DNA of 64,000 nt from JALHST01 sp963798435 (GCA_963798435.1 CAWCTF010000005.1:124001-188000); one strand, 5' to 3'. Shown: positions 1 to 10,189, counted from the stretch's first letter. Notes: generated from the letters alone by a model not told the origin. Program-made: numbers and translations.

Positions 1-1656
1 TTTGGCCACTTCGGTAGGTTCTTGGCCGGGTGCATTGAAAACAAGGGCAGGAATGTGGTAATTCTGAATGTCGAGTTCCCATTTACCCGCACTACTGGCA
101 CAATGGTCACTCATAATCACGAAAACCGTATTTTGATACCAAGGCCGGGTGCGTGCTTTTTTGAGGAATTCCCTGATCGCAAAGTCAGTGTATTTTATGG
201 CCCCTTCACGACTGCTTCCAGAAGGGATGTCTATCTTATCTTCAGGATATGTATACGGCTTATGATTGGAGGTCGTCATTACAAAATCAAAGAAGGCTTG
301 TCCGTTAGTATATGCTATATCGGCTTCCTTAAGCACCTTGTTATAAATATCCTCATCACAGACTCCCCAGGCATTCTCGAAGGTAACCTCGTCGTCCTCT
401 ATATTGGTTCGCTTGGTCTTAATAGTTTTATCCAATAAAAATCCACGCCCCCTATCAATAATATTGAAGCCATTTCCTCCAAAATAGGTGTTCATATTAT
501 CAAAATACCCATCCCCACCATAGAAAAAATTGTTCTCATAGCCTTTCGACCTGAAAACTTCCCCGATGGTAAAAAGGCCCTGATTGTTTTTTCGCTTTAC
601 GATACTCCTACCCGGAGTAGGAGGAATTGAGAGTGTAATGGCCTCCATGCCCCGCACTGTACGCGTTCCAGTAGCATACAGGTTTGTAAAGAAAACGCTT
701 TTTTTAGCCAAGGAATCCAGGGTGGGGGTAATATTTTGATCATTGCCGAATGAATTGAGAAAACTAGCACTTAAACTTTCGATGCAAATGAAGATTACGT
801 TCGGCTTTTGTTCTAAATGGGTGCTATCTGAATTTTTTATAGTACGCCATATTTCGTACTTATTCGGATGATGAAGTGAATCTCCTTGCGCAATAAAGTC
901 TTTTTTAAGGTTTTCAAAAGCCTCGTTTTCAGGAATCGTCCTGTAAAATTCGGTATATGAAAGCTCATTGTTCCTGAATGCCGCAAAAAACGAATAGATA
1001 CCAGCCTTCGATAGCTCATTGTCATAGCGATTCTCAGACCAGTCGGCTTGGTTATTGGTTATAAAAAAGGCAAATATACCAGCAATAACAAGCCAAGGAG
1101 TCGTGGCGATCACCCGCTGTTTGAATCGGGTTTCACTGTCAAACTTTATTTTAAAAAAACCCAATCGATGCACGAGAAACATGCTCAAACCAACCAATGT
1201 CAATAAGACCGAAAATAAAATGGGCAATGGGTACGACTCATTAATATTCTTTACGACCTCATAGGTATAAATGAGGTAGTCGACCGCTATAAAGTTATAG
1301 CGTCTATGAAATTCATCCCAAAAAGTAAATTCACCAAAAAAAGAAAAATAAATTATCAGTATCGCTAAAAAGAAACCTACCCATGTTAAAACTCTATCCG
1401 CAATACTCCCAAACCATTTTCTAGGGAAAATGACTAAATAGACCGCATAAAACAAGACAAAAAACGATAGCGTCCCGAGATCAAAAAGAAAGCCCGTCAA
1501 AAATATATGGGCAATGTTCAACACCCCTTTGTCGACTTCCTTAAAGTCCCAAATAAATAAACTGAGACGAACACCAAATGACACCAAAAGGAAAAGCAGT
1601 ACGAAGGCCTTTAGCACTGCAAATCGGGATGGGAAAATTTTATCGATTATCGCCAT
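1..1656 (-). CDS. LTA synthase family sulfatase-like membrane protein (3' end outside window)
   Basis: The reading frame is open from an ATG at 1656 to the window edge (552 codons), so the C-terminus is missing. The N-terminal ~210 residues hold about five hydrophobic segments, followed by an alkaline-phosphatase-fold domain opening with PNVIFICIESLSA. TRTVRGMEA follows, whose Thr (about residue 333) sits where LtaS-type enzymes carry the catalytic Thr, and SDHCASSAGK further on supplies metal-ligand Asp/His. Family knowledge: such proteins move phosphoglycerol or similar groups from lipids in the outer leaflet of the inner membrane; the substrate in Bacteroidota is unclear. It uses Thr, so it would not need the formylglycine enzyme at the other end of the window. 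Good family call, function inferred. Confidence 0.85.
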   Translation of the reverse strand, partial: MAIIDKIFPSRFAVLKAFVLLFLLVSFGVRLSLFIWDFKEVDKGVLNIAHIFLTGFLFDLGTLSFFVLFYAVYLVIFPRKWFGSIADRVLTWVGFFLAILIIYFSFFGEFTFWDEFHRRYNFIAVDYLIYTYEVVKNINESYPLPILFSVLLTLVGLSMFLVHRLGFFKIKFDSETRFKQRVIATTPWLVIAGIFAFFITNNQADWSENRYDNELSKAGIYSFFAAFRNNELSYTEFYRTIPENEAFENLKKDFIAQGDSLHHPNKYEIWRTIKNSDSTHLEQKPNVIFICIESLSASFLNSFGNDQNITPTLDSLAKKSVFFTNLYATGTRTVRGMEAITLSIPPTPGRSIVKRKNNQGLFTIGEVFRSKGYENNFFYGGDGYFDNMNTYFGGNGFNIIDRGRGFLLDKTIKTKRTNIEDDEVTFENAWGVCDEDIYNKVLKEADIAYTNGQAFFDFVMTTSNHKPYTYPEDKIDIPSGSSREGAIKYTDFAIREFLKKARTRPWYQNTVFVIMSDHCASSAGKWELDIQNYHIPALVFNAPGQEPTEVAK

Positions 1657-1718
1657 GGAATATTTTTGGCAAAGTAACGAACTTCACAGGATTTATTATG
1701 GGTTGTCTACCAAAGATC

Positions 1719-2288
1719 TTAAAATCGATAATTAATACCAATTTGATAGCTTTTGTCCTGACCGGAAAAAGAAAGCTCAAAATGTTCCTTTTCATAGGGT
1801 GTTGTAAATAAATACGTGCTGCCAATACCGACCAAGGCACCCGCTAGAACATCCCAGCCATCATGTCTATGATGAACACCTTCCAACCGGCTATAGGCAA
1901 CAAAACCAGCAATTGCATAGGCCGGTACGCCATATTTCCATCCATAGCGGCGCTGTAAAAAAGAGGCTCCCTGAAAGGCGAAAGAGGTATGTCCCGAAGG
2001 AAAGGCATGGCCATCGGTCGCCCCTTGTGGCCTATGTTTATTTATTGCATTCTTGAGGATCCATGTTACGGCCAAGTCGGTTCCAAGCGATTTACCCAAT
2101 TGCCAAATTCCCTTTTTATCGTTTTTGGCCAAAACCATAATCAAGGAAACTGCCGTGGGAACAAATTGTGAATAATCGCCGATTTTCTCGACACTGGTCT
2201 CTAATCTGGTTACGCTGGGTGAATCTACATCTTGCGCCATCATAGCGCCACAATAAAATAGAAAAATTAAGGCTAGGTAGTATTTCAT
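1719..2288 (-). CDS. PAP2 superfamily phosphatase, secreted
   Basis: 189 residues with a Sec signal peptide (MKYYLALIFLFYCGAMMAQ). The type-2 phosphatidic acid phosphatase signature is present: KHRPQG (about 84-89), PSGHTS with the catalytic-site His at 100, and SRLEGVHHRHDGWD (133-146), which keeps the SR, His and Asp elements although the spacing is longer than the classical form. Expected reaction: hydrolysis of a lipid or small-molecule phosphate monoester on the periplasmic side. It lies 62 bases upstream of the LTA-synthase-like gene on the same strand and could be co-transcribed with it. The substrate cannot be told from the sequence. Confidence 0.88.
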   Translation of the reverse strand: MKYYLALIFLFYCGAMMAQDVDSPSVTRLETSVEKIGDYSQFVPTAVSLIMVLAKNDKKGIWQLGKSLGTDLAVTWILKNAINKHRPQGATDGHAFPSGHTSFAFQGASFLQRRYGWKYGVPAYAIAGFVAYSRLEGVHHRHDGWDVLAGALVGIGSTYLFTTPYEKEHFELSFSGQDKSYQIGINYRF

Positions 2289-2750
2289 TTAAATTGGTTT
2301 TAAATGTTTTATATACGGGGAATCTGGGCCAAGGCCCACAGTCTCATCACCAAAGAACTATCGATAAATCAATAATACGTTTCTTAATGGGAACATTTTT
2401 ATTTACTCACTTTAAATGACCTTTAACTTGCCAAATTAAGGTCTTAAGAATTATCATCCTTGGTATTAAGTTATTGCTTTTATGTTCATTATCCTTTTAG
2501 ATATTAAGATGTGAATACATCCCCTTCAAGTTTAAACGTCCACTATGATGCGCTAACCTAAGCTATTAATTTCATCCATTAAAAATTATTCTACATTTTC
2601 TAGGCATAAAAATCTGATCCAATTTCAAGAACCTGAGGCAGTCTCGAAGGCAATTCATTCATATGGGGCCTTACAGGCTCATTTAGATAATGGGTCTATG
2701 CTAACCTGGTTCGCACACAAGGTACAAAGACATCCGTAAAGCCTACTTTT
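2289..2750. other. Intergenic stretch, 462 bases, no gene seen
   Basis: AT-rich spacer between two minus-strand genes. I find no convincing reading frame, RNA gene or long hairpin, only a short near-palindrome (GGGCC-AA-GGCCC, near 2327) whose 2-base loop makes it a poor terminator. The promoter of the PAP2 gene should be here, but no perfect TAnnTTTG box precedes it. Confidence 0.5.
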
Positions 2751-3839
2751 TTAGGTGTTCTTACCTACCCGTAGGGTATTGGCGTCATAATCAAAATATT
2801 TTTTTAAGCCTAAGAATCGAGATTCGAAATATCGGTAACTTAGACCGGCAAGTGCATATGACAATACACAGATAATCAGTAAATCGAATAAAATAATACC
2901 CGTACTGAAATAGGTCGTGAAAATCAAAAGTACCAAGGGGTGATAGACATAGAGTCCATAACTAATTTTACCCGTATAGGAAAGGAACCCGGTCTTTAAT
3001 ACCCTATTTATGAAATGACCATCCCTGAGGGATAATACAAAACCTACCATCGCAAAGTACGCAAAGGATAGCAACAGGTATCTTAAATTTTGAAGCAGAT
3101 CATTACCTTCCCCAAAGAAGGCATATAAAAATATTGAAAGACTTAGGATACTAATACCCAGTTTTAGAAAAATATGGGATCTTTCAGGTCGAAAAATACG
3201 CTTCAATTCTAAAATGGCCAATAGGGCGCCAATGGCCAAGGCATCAAATCTTGTAAATGTAAATATAAAGACAGAATAACCTTCCCAAAGCATATACGCC
3301 CGCAGGAGCAAGGCGAACAGAATGACCCCGATGATTATTTTAGTAAGACTTCTTTTTGAAAAGAAAAAGATGACCATTGGCCAAAACAGGTAAAAATGTT
3401 CTTCAACGGCCAGCGACCAAAAATGATGTGGGCCCGTCGTATCCCAGTCAAATGTACGCGCAAAATTTTGCAGGTACGTGAAATAATAGATTTCTTGATT
3501 AAAATCGGCCAACGGGGTTCCCGAAACGAGGGGAACCACGAGATACCATATCACTAGAAATAAAAAGTATAATGGCATGATGCGCAAAATCCTTCTCACA
3601 TAAAAATTCTTGAAATACCCACTTGTTTCTTTCGTATTCAAAAGTATCCTTGTTATCAAAAAACCCGAGAGCACAAAAAACAAAGTGACCCCGGTTTGGC
3701 CGAAATTCGAAAGCTCCTTAAGGATATTCAGGGGCAAACTGACGGTCGTAATATCCCTAAAAAAATGAAAGAATAAAACCATCAATGCCGCTATTGCGCG
3801 AATACCATCGAGTTGCCTGTAATATGTTAATTTAATCAT
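2751..3839 (-). CDS. Acyltransferase 3 family membrane protein (OafA/YrhL-like)
   Basis: 362 residues, strongly hydrophobic with about ten membrane segments. The start MIKLTYYRQLDGIRAIAAL carries the family hallmark R-x-LDG-I-R-A, and FFLVLSGFLITRIL follows at about residues 55-67. SLAVEEHFYLFWP (about 142-154) is the typical acyltransferase-3 motif including the conserved Glu. Family members move acetyl or other acyl groups onto surface polysaccharide or lipid. It stands alone here, with spacers on both sides, so the acceptor is unknown; no polysaccharide cluster is adjacent within the window. Confidence 0.9.
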   Translation of the reverse strand: MIKLTYYRQLDGIRAIAALMVLFFHFFRDITTVSLPLNILKELSNFGQTGVTLFFVLSGFLITRILLNTKETSGYFKNFYVRRILRIMPLYFLFLVIWYLVVPLVSGTPLADFNQEIYYFTYLQNFARTFDWDTTGPHHFWSLAVEEHFYLFWPMVIFFFSKRSLTKIIIGVILFALLLRAYMLWEGYSVFIFTFTRFDALAIGALLAILELKRIFRPERSHIFLKLGISILSLSIFLYAFFGEGNDLLQNLRYLLLSFAYFAMVGFVLSLRDGHFINRVLKTGFLSYTGKISYGLYVYHPLVLLIFTTYFSTGIILFDLLIICVLSYALAGLSYRYFESRFLGLKKYFDYDANTLRVGKNT

Positions 3840-3994
3840 TGATTTGTGGGCCCTATACTAGGTTTATCCTATTAAATTGAACATTTCTTGCCCATGTATA
3901 CCTTTCGGCGTAGTAATTTGGGGATTAGTCGGCACACCTATTTACCATCCTTGGGAACTATTCAGCCGATGCGATAATTAAGAATGTTAGGCCC

Positions 3995-4468
3995 TTAGTC
4001 CTTATCTTCTTTTTCCTCACCTTTTTTCCTTTCTTTCTTGACGATTTTGCCGTTCATGTCGACGGTTACTTCCATTTCGGTTTTTCCCTTTTCAATGGCA
4101 AATTCGTATACCGAACCTTCCGCAGTTTCTGAAATTTCAGCTTCCTCGACTTTGTAAGTGGGAAACGCTTTCATCAACGAGTCATAAATATCAGCCGGAA
4201 TTTCCTTTTTTGCGAGTTCATGTTCGGTTTCCTTCCACGTACCATCCTCTAAAAAGTTGGCCGAATACGCAACCCCGTTCATTTTAAATTCAGCTTCCCA
4301 TTCGGTGTCAGACTCCTTGTCCCATTTAATTGACTTCGCCGCCGGAAATTTTTGAGTGAACGCATCCTTTACTTTTTGGGGTACTTCGCTTTTTAGGCCG
4401 AAGGCTAATAGACCACCAGATACAGCTGCGAGCAATAAGGCAGTAGTTATAATTTTTACTTTTTTCAT
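3995..4468 (-). CDS. PepSY-like secreted protein
   Basis: 157 residues: signal peptide (MKKVKIITTALLLAAVSGGLLAFG) followed by two PepSY-like repeats, VPQKVKDAFTQKFPAAKSIKWDK and a second around IPADIYDSLMKAFPTYKVEEAE, and a Lys/Glu-rich tail. The (V/I)P..(V/I)..AF...FP pattern with a following W is typical of the putative beta-lactamase-inhibitor-like PepSY family of Bacteroidota, periplasmic proteins often linked to two-component systems. It sits at the distal end of the minus-strand export/sensor block; co-regulation with that block is only an inference. Confidence 0.82.
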   Translation of the reverse strand: MKKVKIITTALLLAAVSGGLLAFGLKSEVPQKVKDAFTQKFPAAKSIKWDKESDTEWEAEFKMNGVAYSANFLEDGTWKETEHELAKKEIPADIYDSLMKAFPTYKVEEAEISETAEGSVYEFAIEKGKTEMEVTVDMNGKIVKKERKKGEEKEDKD

Positions 4469-4663
4469 GAGAGTGTATTTTGAGATTATTAATATCCTAC
4501 TTTAGATACAGGCATAAAATTACGGTCCAAATCTAAAGAAGGTCTTAAGCAAGCGGCCCTTGCTGTAGAATTAACAGCATTTTTTGAATGAGCTGGGTAT
4601 AACGGAGATAATTGAAGGTGCTTCCCAATTTTAACTCGGACAAATAGCCCTAAAGAAACTAAA

Positions 4664-5698
4664 TTATTCCGGGGCAATATCCAAAAGGGTAAAAGTTCCT
4701 TTTGCGATTTCAGGTCTCGGTCTTGGATTATCGACAGTGGCTTTTGGCCGGTCACCGAATGCTGCGGTAGGCAAATAAATATGATGCGTTCTTTTATCAA
4801 CACATATAGTGCGCGCCCCCATTTGGGTCGTAAGGGTTTTAATTACAGAATAATAATCATTGGCGCCTTGCTGGACTACCGTCAATGTGCCCTCGCCATT
4901 TGAACTGTATGCCCGTTTCAATTCGGGATCATATGCGCAACCATCAGATCCGTTACCGATATCAAGTACCGAAATGATTTTTCCGTTCAATGCGTCCATG
5001 ACGACCATTTTCTTATTACTACAAACCGAAAATAGGCGGTGATTCACATTGTCCAATGCAAGACCACTAGGTTCATCACCAGGGGTCAAAGGCCATGTAT
5101 TCAGTATGATATGTTTTTTTGAATCGATTTCGACTATCAAGCTTTTATCCTCGATGTTGACATACACCTTACCCTTGCCATCGCTTACTGAAAATTCGGG
5201 TTTGCCCGGTAAAGCAATAGTGGCTACCACCTGATCTGTTTTTGAATCGATAACGGTGGCATTCGAAGAGCCGCCATTATAAACAAATACGTTTCTTGAA
5301 AAGGTGTCATACAAGATGGCATCGGGATTTACACCTTTAGTGGGTATTCTAGTGAGGGTTTGAAGCGTGGACAGTTTGATTACAACTACCGATGAATCCT
5401 TACCACAACTAATATAGGCCTTGTCAAGTTCTTGGTTAAGTGTAATCCCGTGTACCCCTGAGGTATTTTCAATGGTACCGACCAACTTACCTGTTTTACT
5501 ATCCAATACTTGTGTCATGGTCCCATGCGATACGAATAGCCTCCCTGTTTTTTCGTCAATCGTCAGATAATCCCAAAAGCCATCCCCTGGTACTGAATAT
5601 TTATGTACGATCCGATACGAATCAGGAACAGTTTGTTGGCTTTGAACGAGCAGAATGCCATTCACGATAAATGCACAGGCGACTATGATTTTCTTCAT
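4664..5698 (-). CDS. YncE family beta-propeller protein, secreted
   Basis: 344 residues with a signal peptide (MKKIIVACAFIVNGILLVQS). The body consists of seven-bladed-propeller-type repeats with recurrent phrases such as GRLFVSHG, KAYISCGKDSSVVVIKL, NVFVYNGGSSNATVIDSKT and KRAYSSNGEGTLTVV. YncE-like propellers are periplasmic binding or scaffold proteins with no agreed enzymatic activity. A separate start and a 266-base spacer upstream suggest its own promoter, although I found no perfect -7 box. Adjacent genes are the MFS carrier upstream and the PepSY protein downstream. Confidence 0.85.
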   Translation of the reverse strand: MKKIIVACAFIVNGILLVQSQQTVPDSYRIVHKYSVPGDGFWDYLTIDEKTGRLFVSHGTMTQVLDSKTGKLVGTIENTSGVHGITLNQELDKAYISCGKDSSVVVIKLSTLQTLTRIPTKGVNPDAILYDTFSRNVFVYNGGSSNATVIDSKTDQVVATIALPGKPEFSVSDGKGKVYVNIEDKSLIVEIDSKKHIILNTWPLTPGDEPSGLALDNVNHRLFSVCSNKKMVVMDALNGKIISVLDIGNGSDGCAYDPELKRAYSSNGEGTLTVVQQGANDYYSVIKTLTTQMGARTICVDKRTHHIYLPTAAFGDRPKATVDNPRPRPEIAKGTFTLLDIAPE

Positions 5699-5964
5699 GT
5701 TTTTAGTATTTAGATCTTATGATTTGTACGAACTTCCGAACCGATGATTGGGGAAAATCATAGGCCATGGCCATCAATTTTACAATAAGCAATATCCAGG
5801 TATCTAAAATTAGGAACAAAACAATTCTGAATGCCTGCTTCAATTTTGCGCTAGAAATGAATTAAAAGTAGGTCTCAATTCTAAAGACAACTTAAAGTGA
5901 AAAGGCATACGTATGAATCATCAAATGGCTGTTGATGAAGTCACACTCTGTAGATCTACCAAAA

Positions 5965-7146
5965 TTATGCCACTAGCTCGTTCGGTTTAACCCCAAACCT
6001 GAAATACAGTACTACCAATAATGTAACGAATCCGCTTACTATAAAGGTTATTGAGGAACCAAGGCCATACCAAATGAGGCCTGCTACCGTACTGGCCAAA
6101 AGTGCACAAATGCTCTGAAATGCCGTGTAGGTTCCTATCGCAGTAGCAAGGTCTTTTTTGGGTGTTATGTTACTTATCCAAGCCTTTGAAATGCCTTCGG
6201 TAGCCGCCGCATAAATACCATAGAGCGCAAAGAAACCAATTATAAAAAAGGTATTCGAACTCAAGGCCATCCCAAAATAAACTACTGCAAATAGGCACAA
6301 CCCTATCAAATACATCGTTCGCAAACCAATTTTATCGGCAAGGATCCCCACTGGAAATGCGAATAGGGCATATACAAGATTATAAAAGATGTAGATCCCA
6401 ATAACCATACTATCATCCAGGCCCACCTCCTTGGCTTTTAATATCAAGAAGATGTCAGAACTATTGAAAAGCGCAAAAAGCAAGAGTCCGGTCACCACAT
6501 GCCTATAATTTACCGGAGCGTCTTTCCAATAACGGATAAATGAAAAGAAGGTGGTTTTTTTTAGTGGCTTTTGTTTCGTAGTTCTTTTCTCCTTGAGATA
6601 AAAAGTGGCCAAAATAGCCAGGATTCCAGGGACAAATGCAAGATAAAATAGTGTCTTGTAATCCTCCTTATAAAAGAAGAGGTATAAAAGTGCCAAAGAG
6701 GGGCCTAATACGGCCCCCAAGGTGTCCATGGCCCGATGAAGACCGAAGATTCTTCCTTTCGTATTCGGAGTCGCTTCCTCCGAAAGCAAAGCGTCCCTAG
6801 CTCCTGTTCGAACCCCTTTTCCAATTCGGTCAAGGGTTCTTGACATAAAGATCCATAGCGGAAAAACAAAGGCGGCCATCATCGGTTTTGAAAGTGCACT
6901 TAAGGAATACCCGAATCGAACAAAGGGTACGCGCTTACCAGAGTTGTCAGAAAGTTTTCCGAAATACCCTTTGCTCAGGCCGGCAGTAGCTTCTGCGATA
7001 CCCTCCAAAAATCCGATCATGGCCACCGAAAACCCAATAGTCTTCAAGTAAATTGGCATAATGGGATATAACATCTCACTGGCAGTATCAGTGAACAGGC
7101 TGACCATCGATAATACCCAAACAGTTTTTGAAATGTATTTCAGCAT
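5965..7146 (-). CDS. Major facilitator superfamily transporter
   Basis: 393 residues and about twelve membrane segments. Near the start, SLFTDTASEMLYPIMPIYL is followed by the loop GYFGKLSDNSGKRVPFV, a version of the MFS motif A (G-x-L-S/A-D-x-x-G-R/K-R/K). RIGKGVRTGARDALLSE lies in the second loop, typical of a widespread uncharacterised drug-efflux-like MFS group. It starts 43 bases after the RND pump gene on the same strand, so it is probably the last cistron of the efflux operon. Substrate unknown. Confidence 0.88.
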   Translation of the reverse strand: MLKYISKTVWVLSMVSLFTDTASEMLYPIMPIYLKTIGFSVAMIGFLEGIAEATAGLSKGYFGKLSDNSGKRVPFVRFGYSLSALSKPMMAAFVFPLWIFMSRTLDRIGKGVRTGARDALLSEEATPNTKGRIFGLHRAMDTLGAVLGPSLALLYLFFYKEDYKTLFYLAFVPGILAILATFYLKEKRTTKQKPLKKTTFFSFIRYWKDAPVNYRHVVTGLLLFALFNSSDIFLILKAKEVGLDDSMVIGIYIFYNLVYALFAFPVGILADKIGLRTMYLIGLCLFAVVYFGMALSSNTFFIIGFFALYGIYAAATEGISKAWISNITPKKDLATAIGTYTAFQSICALLASTVAGLIWYGLGSSITFIVSGFVTLLVVLYFRFGVKPNELVA

Positions 7147-7189
7147 GCTGGTGTTTTCAAATTGGTATTGAAAATCGATGCCCTAACAA

Positions 7190-10189
7190 TCATTCTTTTA
7201 TCAATTTTAAAATGGTCGGCAAGACAATCAACAAAAGTGGCAGTGCAAAAACCAACCCCCCGATAACCGCAATTGCCAAGGGTTGGTGCAATTGTGCCCC
7301 GGCCCCGATACCCAGGGCCAAAGGCGTAAGTGCCATTATGGCCGCGAAGGCGGTCATTAGTTTTGGTCGTAAGCGTGCAGCAATTGAATATTCTATTTTT
7401 TCGATATGCGTTAACGAGGCATCCCCTTCCTGATATTGGCGATACGTAAAAATCGAGTTTTCACCTATGATACCTACTATCATAATGATGCCGGTATAAC
7501 TTCCCACATTTAAGGGTGTGCCTGTAAGATAGAGACTAAGTAGACACCCGGCAACCCCTAATATGGCAATGGCAATGATGGCAAAGGCGATTTTGATTTT
7601 ACGGAATAGAAAAAGGATGACGATAAAAACCAATACGATGGCTGATATCAAAATCATCATCAGTTCTTTAAAGGCCTTTTGTTGTTCTTGATAGGCACCT
7701 CCGTATTCAATGGTATAGCCTGACGGAAGACTAAGTTGTTGATTTAAATGGCTACGAATCTCCGTCAATGTGGAGCCCAAGTCCCTATTATTCAATCGTG
7801 CGGTTATTACGCCCATCGATTTCTGGTTCTCCCGATTGATCTCGGCGACTCCTTTGCCTATTTCAATTTTTGCCACCGTACTTAATGGTACACTCGAACC
7901 CTTGGGCAAAATAATCGAGGTATTTTTTAAATCAGCAACCGAAGTCCGATAGGCATTCGGATAGATCAGTCGTATATTGATAATCTGCTCCTGATCGATC
8001 ATGGTACTTACTACCGTGCCTTCGATCTGGGTTTGCAGCTGTAATTGAAAATCGGCCGGGGTAAGTCCCAATTGCGCCAAAACCGGGACGTTCGGTATAA
8101 TCGATAATGCCGGACCCGCTACCACTATGCCGTCAAAAACGTCGGCAGTCCCAGGAATGGTTTCAATTTCTGCTGCAACTTGCTGGGAAAGGCCTTCCAA
8201 GACGTTTACATCATCGCCGAAAACCTTTATTTCGATGGGCTGTACAGAACTCATCAGGTCTCCCAACATATCGCCGATTACCTGTCCGAAATCAACGGTC
8301 AGTTGTGGCACAGTGGCTTCGATGCGCTGGCGTATTTCATCTGAAACTTCCTCGGTGGTCGTGGTACGCTTGTCTTTTAATTTTATTAAATAATCGCCCC
8401 GATTGGGTTCGGTAATAAAAAAACCCATTTGGGTCCCCAGCCTGGCGGAATAGGCCGCTACCTCTGGCTGCGTGTCAAGGATCCCATTTACGATTTGTAA
8501 CATGCGATCGGTTTCCTCGAGGGTCGTGCCCGCCGGACTATTGTAATCAAGGACAATACTACCCTCATCCATTTCGGGCAAAAAGCCCGAGGGCAATCGC
8601 GAAGGTAAAACGATAATAATGACGATACATGTTATCAAAAAAGCAATCCCAATGATCGGTCTTTCCAAAATGGCATGGATCCATTTTGTCTTAGGCCGGT
8701 GTTTGCGTTCGATGGGCTTACTCTTGGAAAATAGGATCGACAACACAGGAACGACCAACCAAGTCACTAAAAAAGAAGCGGCCAAGGCAATAATCATCGT
8801 ATAGGCCATTACCTGAAAATAGGCGCCGGCAACCCCGGTCATTAAGACAAAGGGGATAAAAATGACCAGTGTACTTAACGAGGAGCCTATCATAGCTGGT
8901 AACAGATGGTCGATGGCCTCATGTGCACACCAACTGATGGCTTCCCTGGGATGTTCTTCTCGAATCTTATGGATCTGTTCTATAATGATGACCACATCGT
9001 CGATCATCAAACCTATAGCCGCGGCAACGGCTCCCAAGGTCATAATATTGAAAGTGTAACCTAGGGCATCAAGTATGATCAACGTAAGGGACAAGGAAAT
9101 CGGAATAGTACACAGGACGACCATACTTGCCGAAAATGAACGAAGAAAAAATATGACCACCATCAAGGCCAAAATGAGTCCGATCCAGAGCACATCCTTG
9201 ATACTCGCAATACTCTTATTTACGAAATCGGCTTGTTTATAATAAGGTATCAACCGAACATCCTTTGGCAGTATTTTTGCCAATTCTGCGACTTTCTGTT
9301 CAATGGTATTGTTAACATCGATAAGATTGGCGGTGGGCTGTTTAACAACGGCGATGATGGGGACATTCTTTCCATTCGCCAAGATCTTTATGTACTCCTT
9401 TGCTTCCTTGACTTCAATATCGGCGACGTCCTTTAAGCGGATCAACCGATTGGGACTATTTATAATAACCAGATTCTCAAGATCGATTATATCATCGACC
9501 GCATTATCGGTAAGCGTCAAGTACATGCGATTGAAATCGGTTATATACCCATTTGATTGCAGGAGGTTTGAATTCACTACGGCATTTTGGATCGTGCCAA
9601 TCGAAATCCCCAAGGATTTGACAACATCTGGCCGTATTATGACCTGATATTCCTTGTCTTTTCCTCCGATGACCACGATATCTGAAACCCCAGGGGTTGC
9701 AGCCAAATACGGCTTGATTTGATATTTTGCAATCTTCTTCAAATCGACCTGTGAAAGATTGTCCCCTTCCAAAGAATACCCCATCACCGGTAAAATCGAA
9801 GGGTTCATTTTTTCTACCGAGAAAACGGTATTGGGCAAAATACTGCCTTGTGATTGATTGATAAAGGATTCTATTTGGGATTTCGCCGTATTGATATCGG
9901 TACTCCAATCCAAAAAAACCGATATTTCGCAGCTTCCACGCGATGTAGTACTGCGTATATATTGCAGGCCTTCGGTTCTTCGGATGATGTTTTCCAGTGG
10001 AATAGTTACCGTGGTCATCATCTTGTCTACAGGCTGTTGGCCCGCATCTGCAATTACCTTTATTTTCGGAAAAGTGATGTCTGGAAACAGGCCGGTCTTC
10101 AGGTTGCGATATGAAAATATTCCTCCGGCCAAAAGAAGGAGGGCGATGGCCAATAAGGGATACTTGTATTTGAAGTGTAGGTTCTTCAT
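7190..10189 (-). CDS. RND efflux pump inner-membrane subunit
   Basis: 999 residues with the two-fold RND layout: one N-terminal membrane helix, a large periplasmic loop, six helices, and the repeat of this. TM4 has GLMIDDVVIIIEQI with Asp397-Asp398, like the AcrB-type Asp pair. TM10 has Glu910 (GIIGENSIF) where AcrB carries the relay Lys, and RLRPKLMT supplies Lys943; Glu plus Lys there recalls the CusA heavy-metal type. It is somewhat shorter than AcrB or CusA. It overlaps the adaptor gene by 4 bases (ATGA) and would form a tripartite pump with the adaptor and TolC-like genes. Drug, metal or other substrate cannot be decided. Confidence 0.93.
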   Translation of the reverse strand: MKNLHFKYKYPLLAIALLLLAGGIFSYRNLKTGLFPDITFPKIKVIADAGQQPVDKMMTTVTIPLENIIRRTEGLQYIRSTTSRGSCEISVFLDWSTDINTAKSQIESFINQSQGSILPNTVFSVEKMNPSILPVMGYSLEGDNLSQVDLKKIAKYQIKPYLAATPGVSDIVVIGGKDKEYQVIIRPDVVKSLGISIGTIQNAVVNSNLLQSNGYITDFNRMYLTLTDNAVDDIIDLENLVIINSPNRLIRLKDVADIEVKEAKEYIKILANGKNVPIIAVVKQPTANLIDVNNTIEQKVAELAKILPKDVRLIPYYKQADFVNKSIASIKDVLWIGLILALMVVIFFLRSFSASMVVLCTIPISLSLTLIILDALGYTFNIMTLGAVAAAIGLMIDDVVIIIEQIHKIREEHPREAISWCAHEAIDHLLPAMIGSSLSTLVIFIPFVLMTGVAGAYFQVMAYTMIIALAASFLVTWLVVPVLSILFSKSKPIERKHRPKTKWIHAILERPIIGIAFLITCIVIIIVLPSRLPSGFLPEMDEGSIVLDYNSPAGTTLEETDRMLQIVNGILDTQPEVAAYSARLGTQMGFFITEPNRGDYLIKLKDKRTTTTEEVSDEIRQRIEATVPQLTVDFGQVIGDMLGDLMSSVQPIEIKVFGDDVNVLEGLSQQVAAEIETIPGTADVFDGIVVAGPALSIIPNVPVLAQLGLTPADFQLQLQTQIEGTVVSTMIDQEQIINIRLIYPNAYRTSVADLKNTSIILPKGSSVPLSTVAKIEIGKGVAEINRENQKSMGVITARLNNRDLGSTLTEIRSHLNQQLSLPSGYTIEYGGAYQEQQKAFKELMMILISAIVLVFIVILFLFRKIKIAFAIIAIAILGVAGCLLSLYLTGTPLNVGSYTGIIMIVGIIGENSIFTYRQYQEGDASLTHIEKIEYSIAARLRPKLMTAFAAIMALTPLALGIGAGAQLHQPLAIAVIGGLVFALPLLLIVLPTILKLIKE

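Noticed and set aside
4548..4564. Hairpin AGCAAG-CGGCC-CTTGCT as terminator for the YncE-like gene
   Set aside because: Only a 6-bp stem and no T-run follows on the minus strand.
4489..4803. Small frame between the PepSY and YncE-like genes
   Set aside because: About half lies inside the YncE-like gene in another frame; no signal peptide, motif or promoter supports it.
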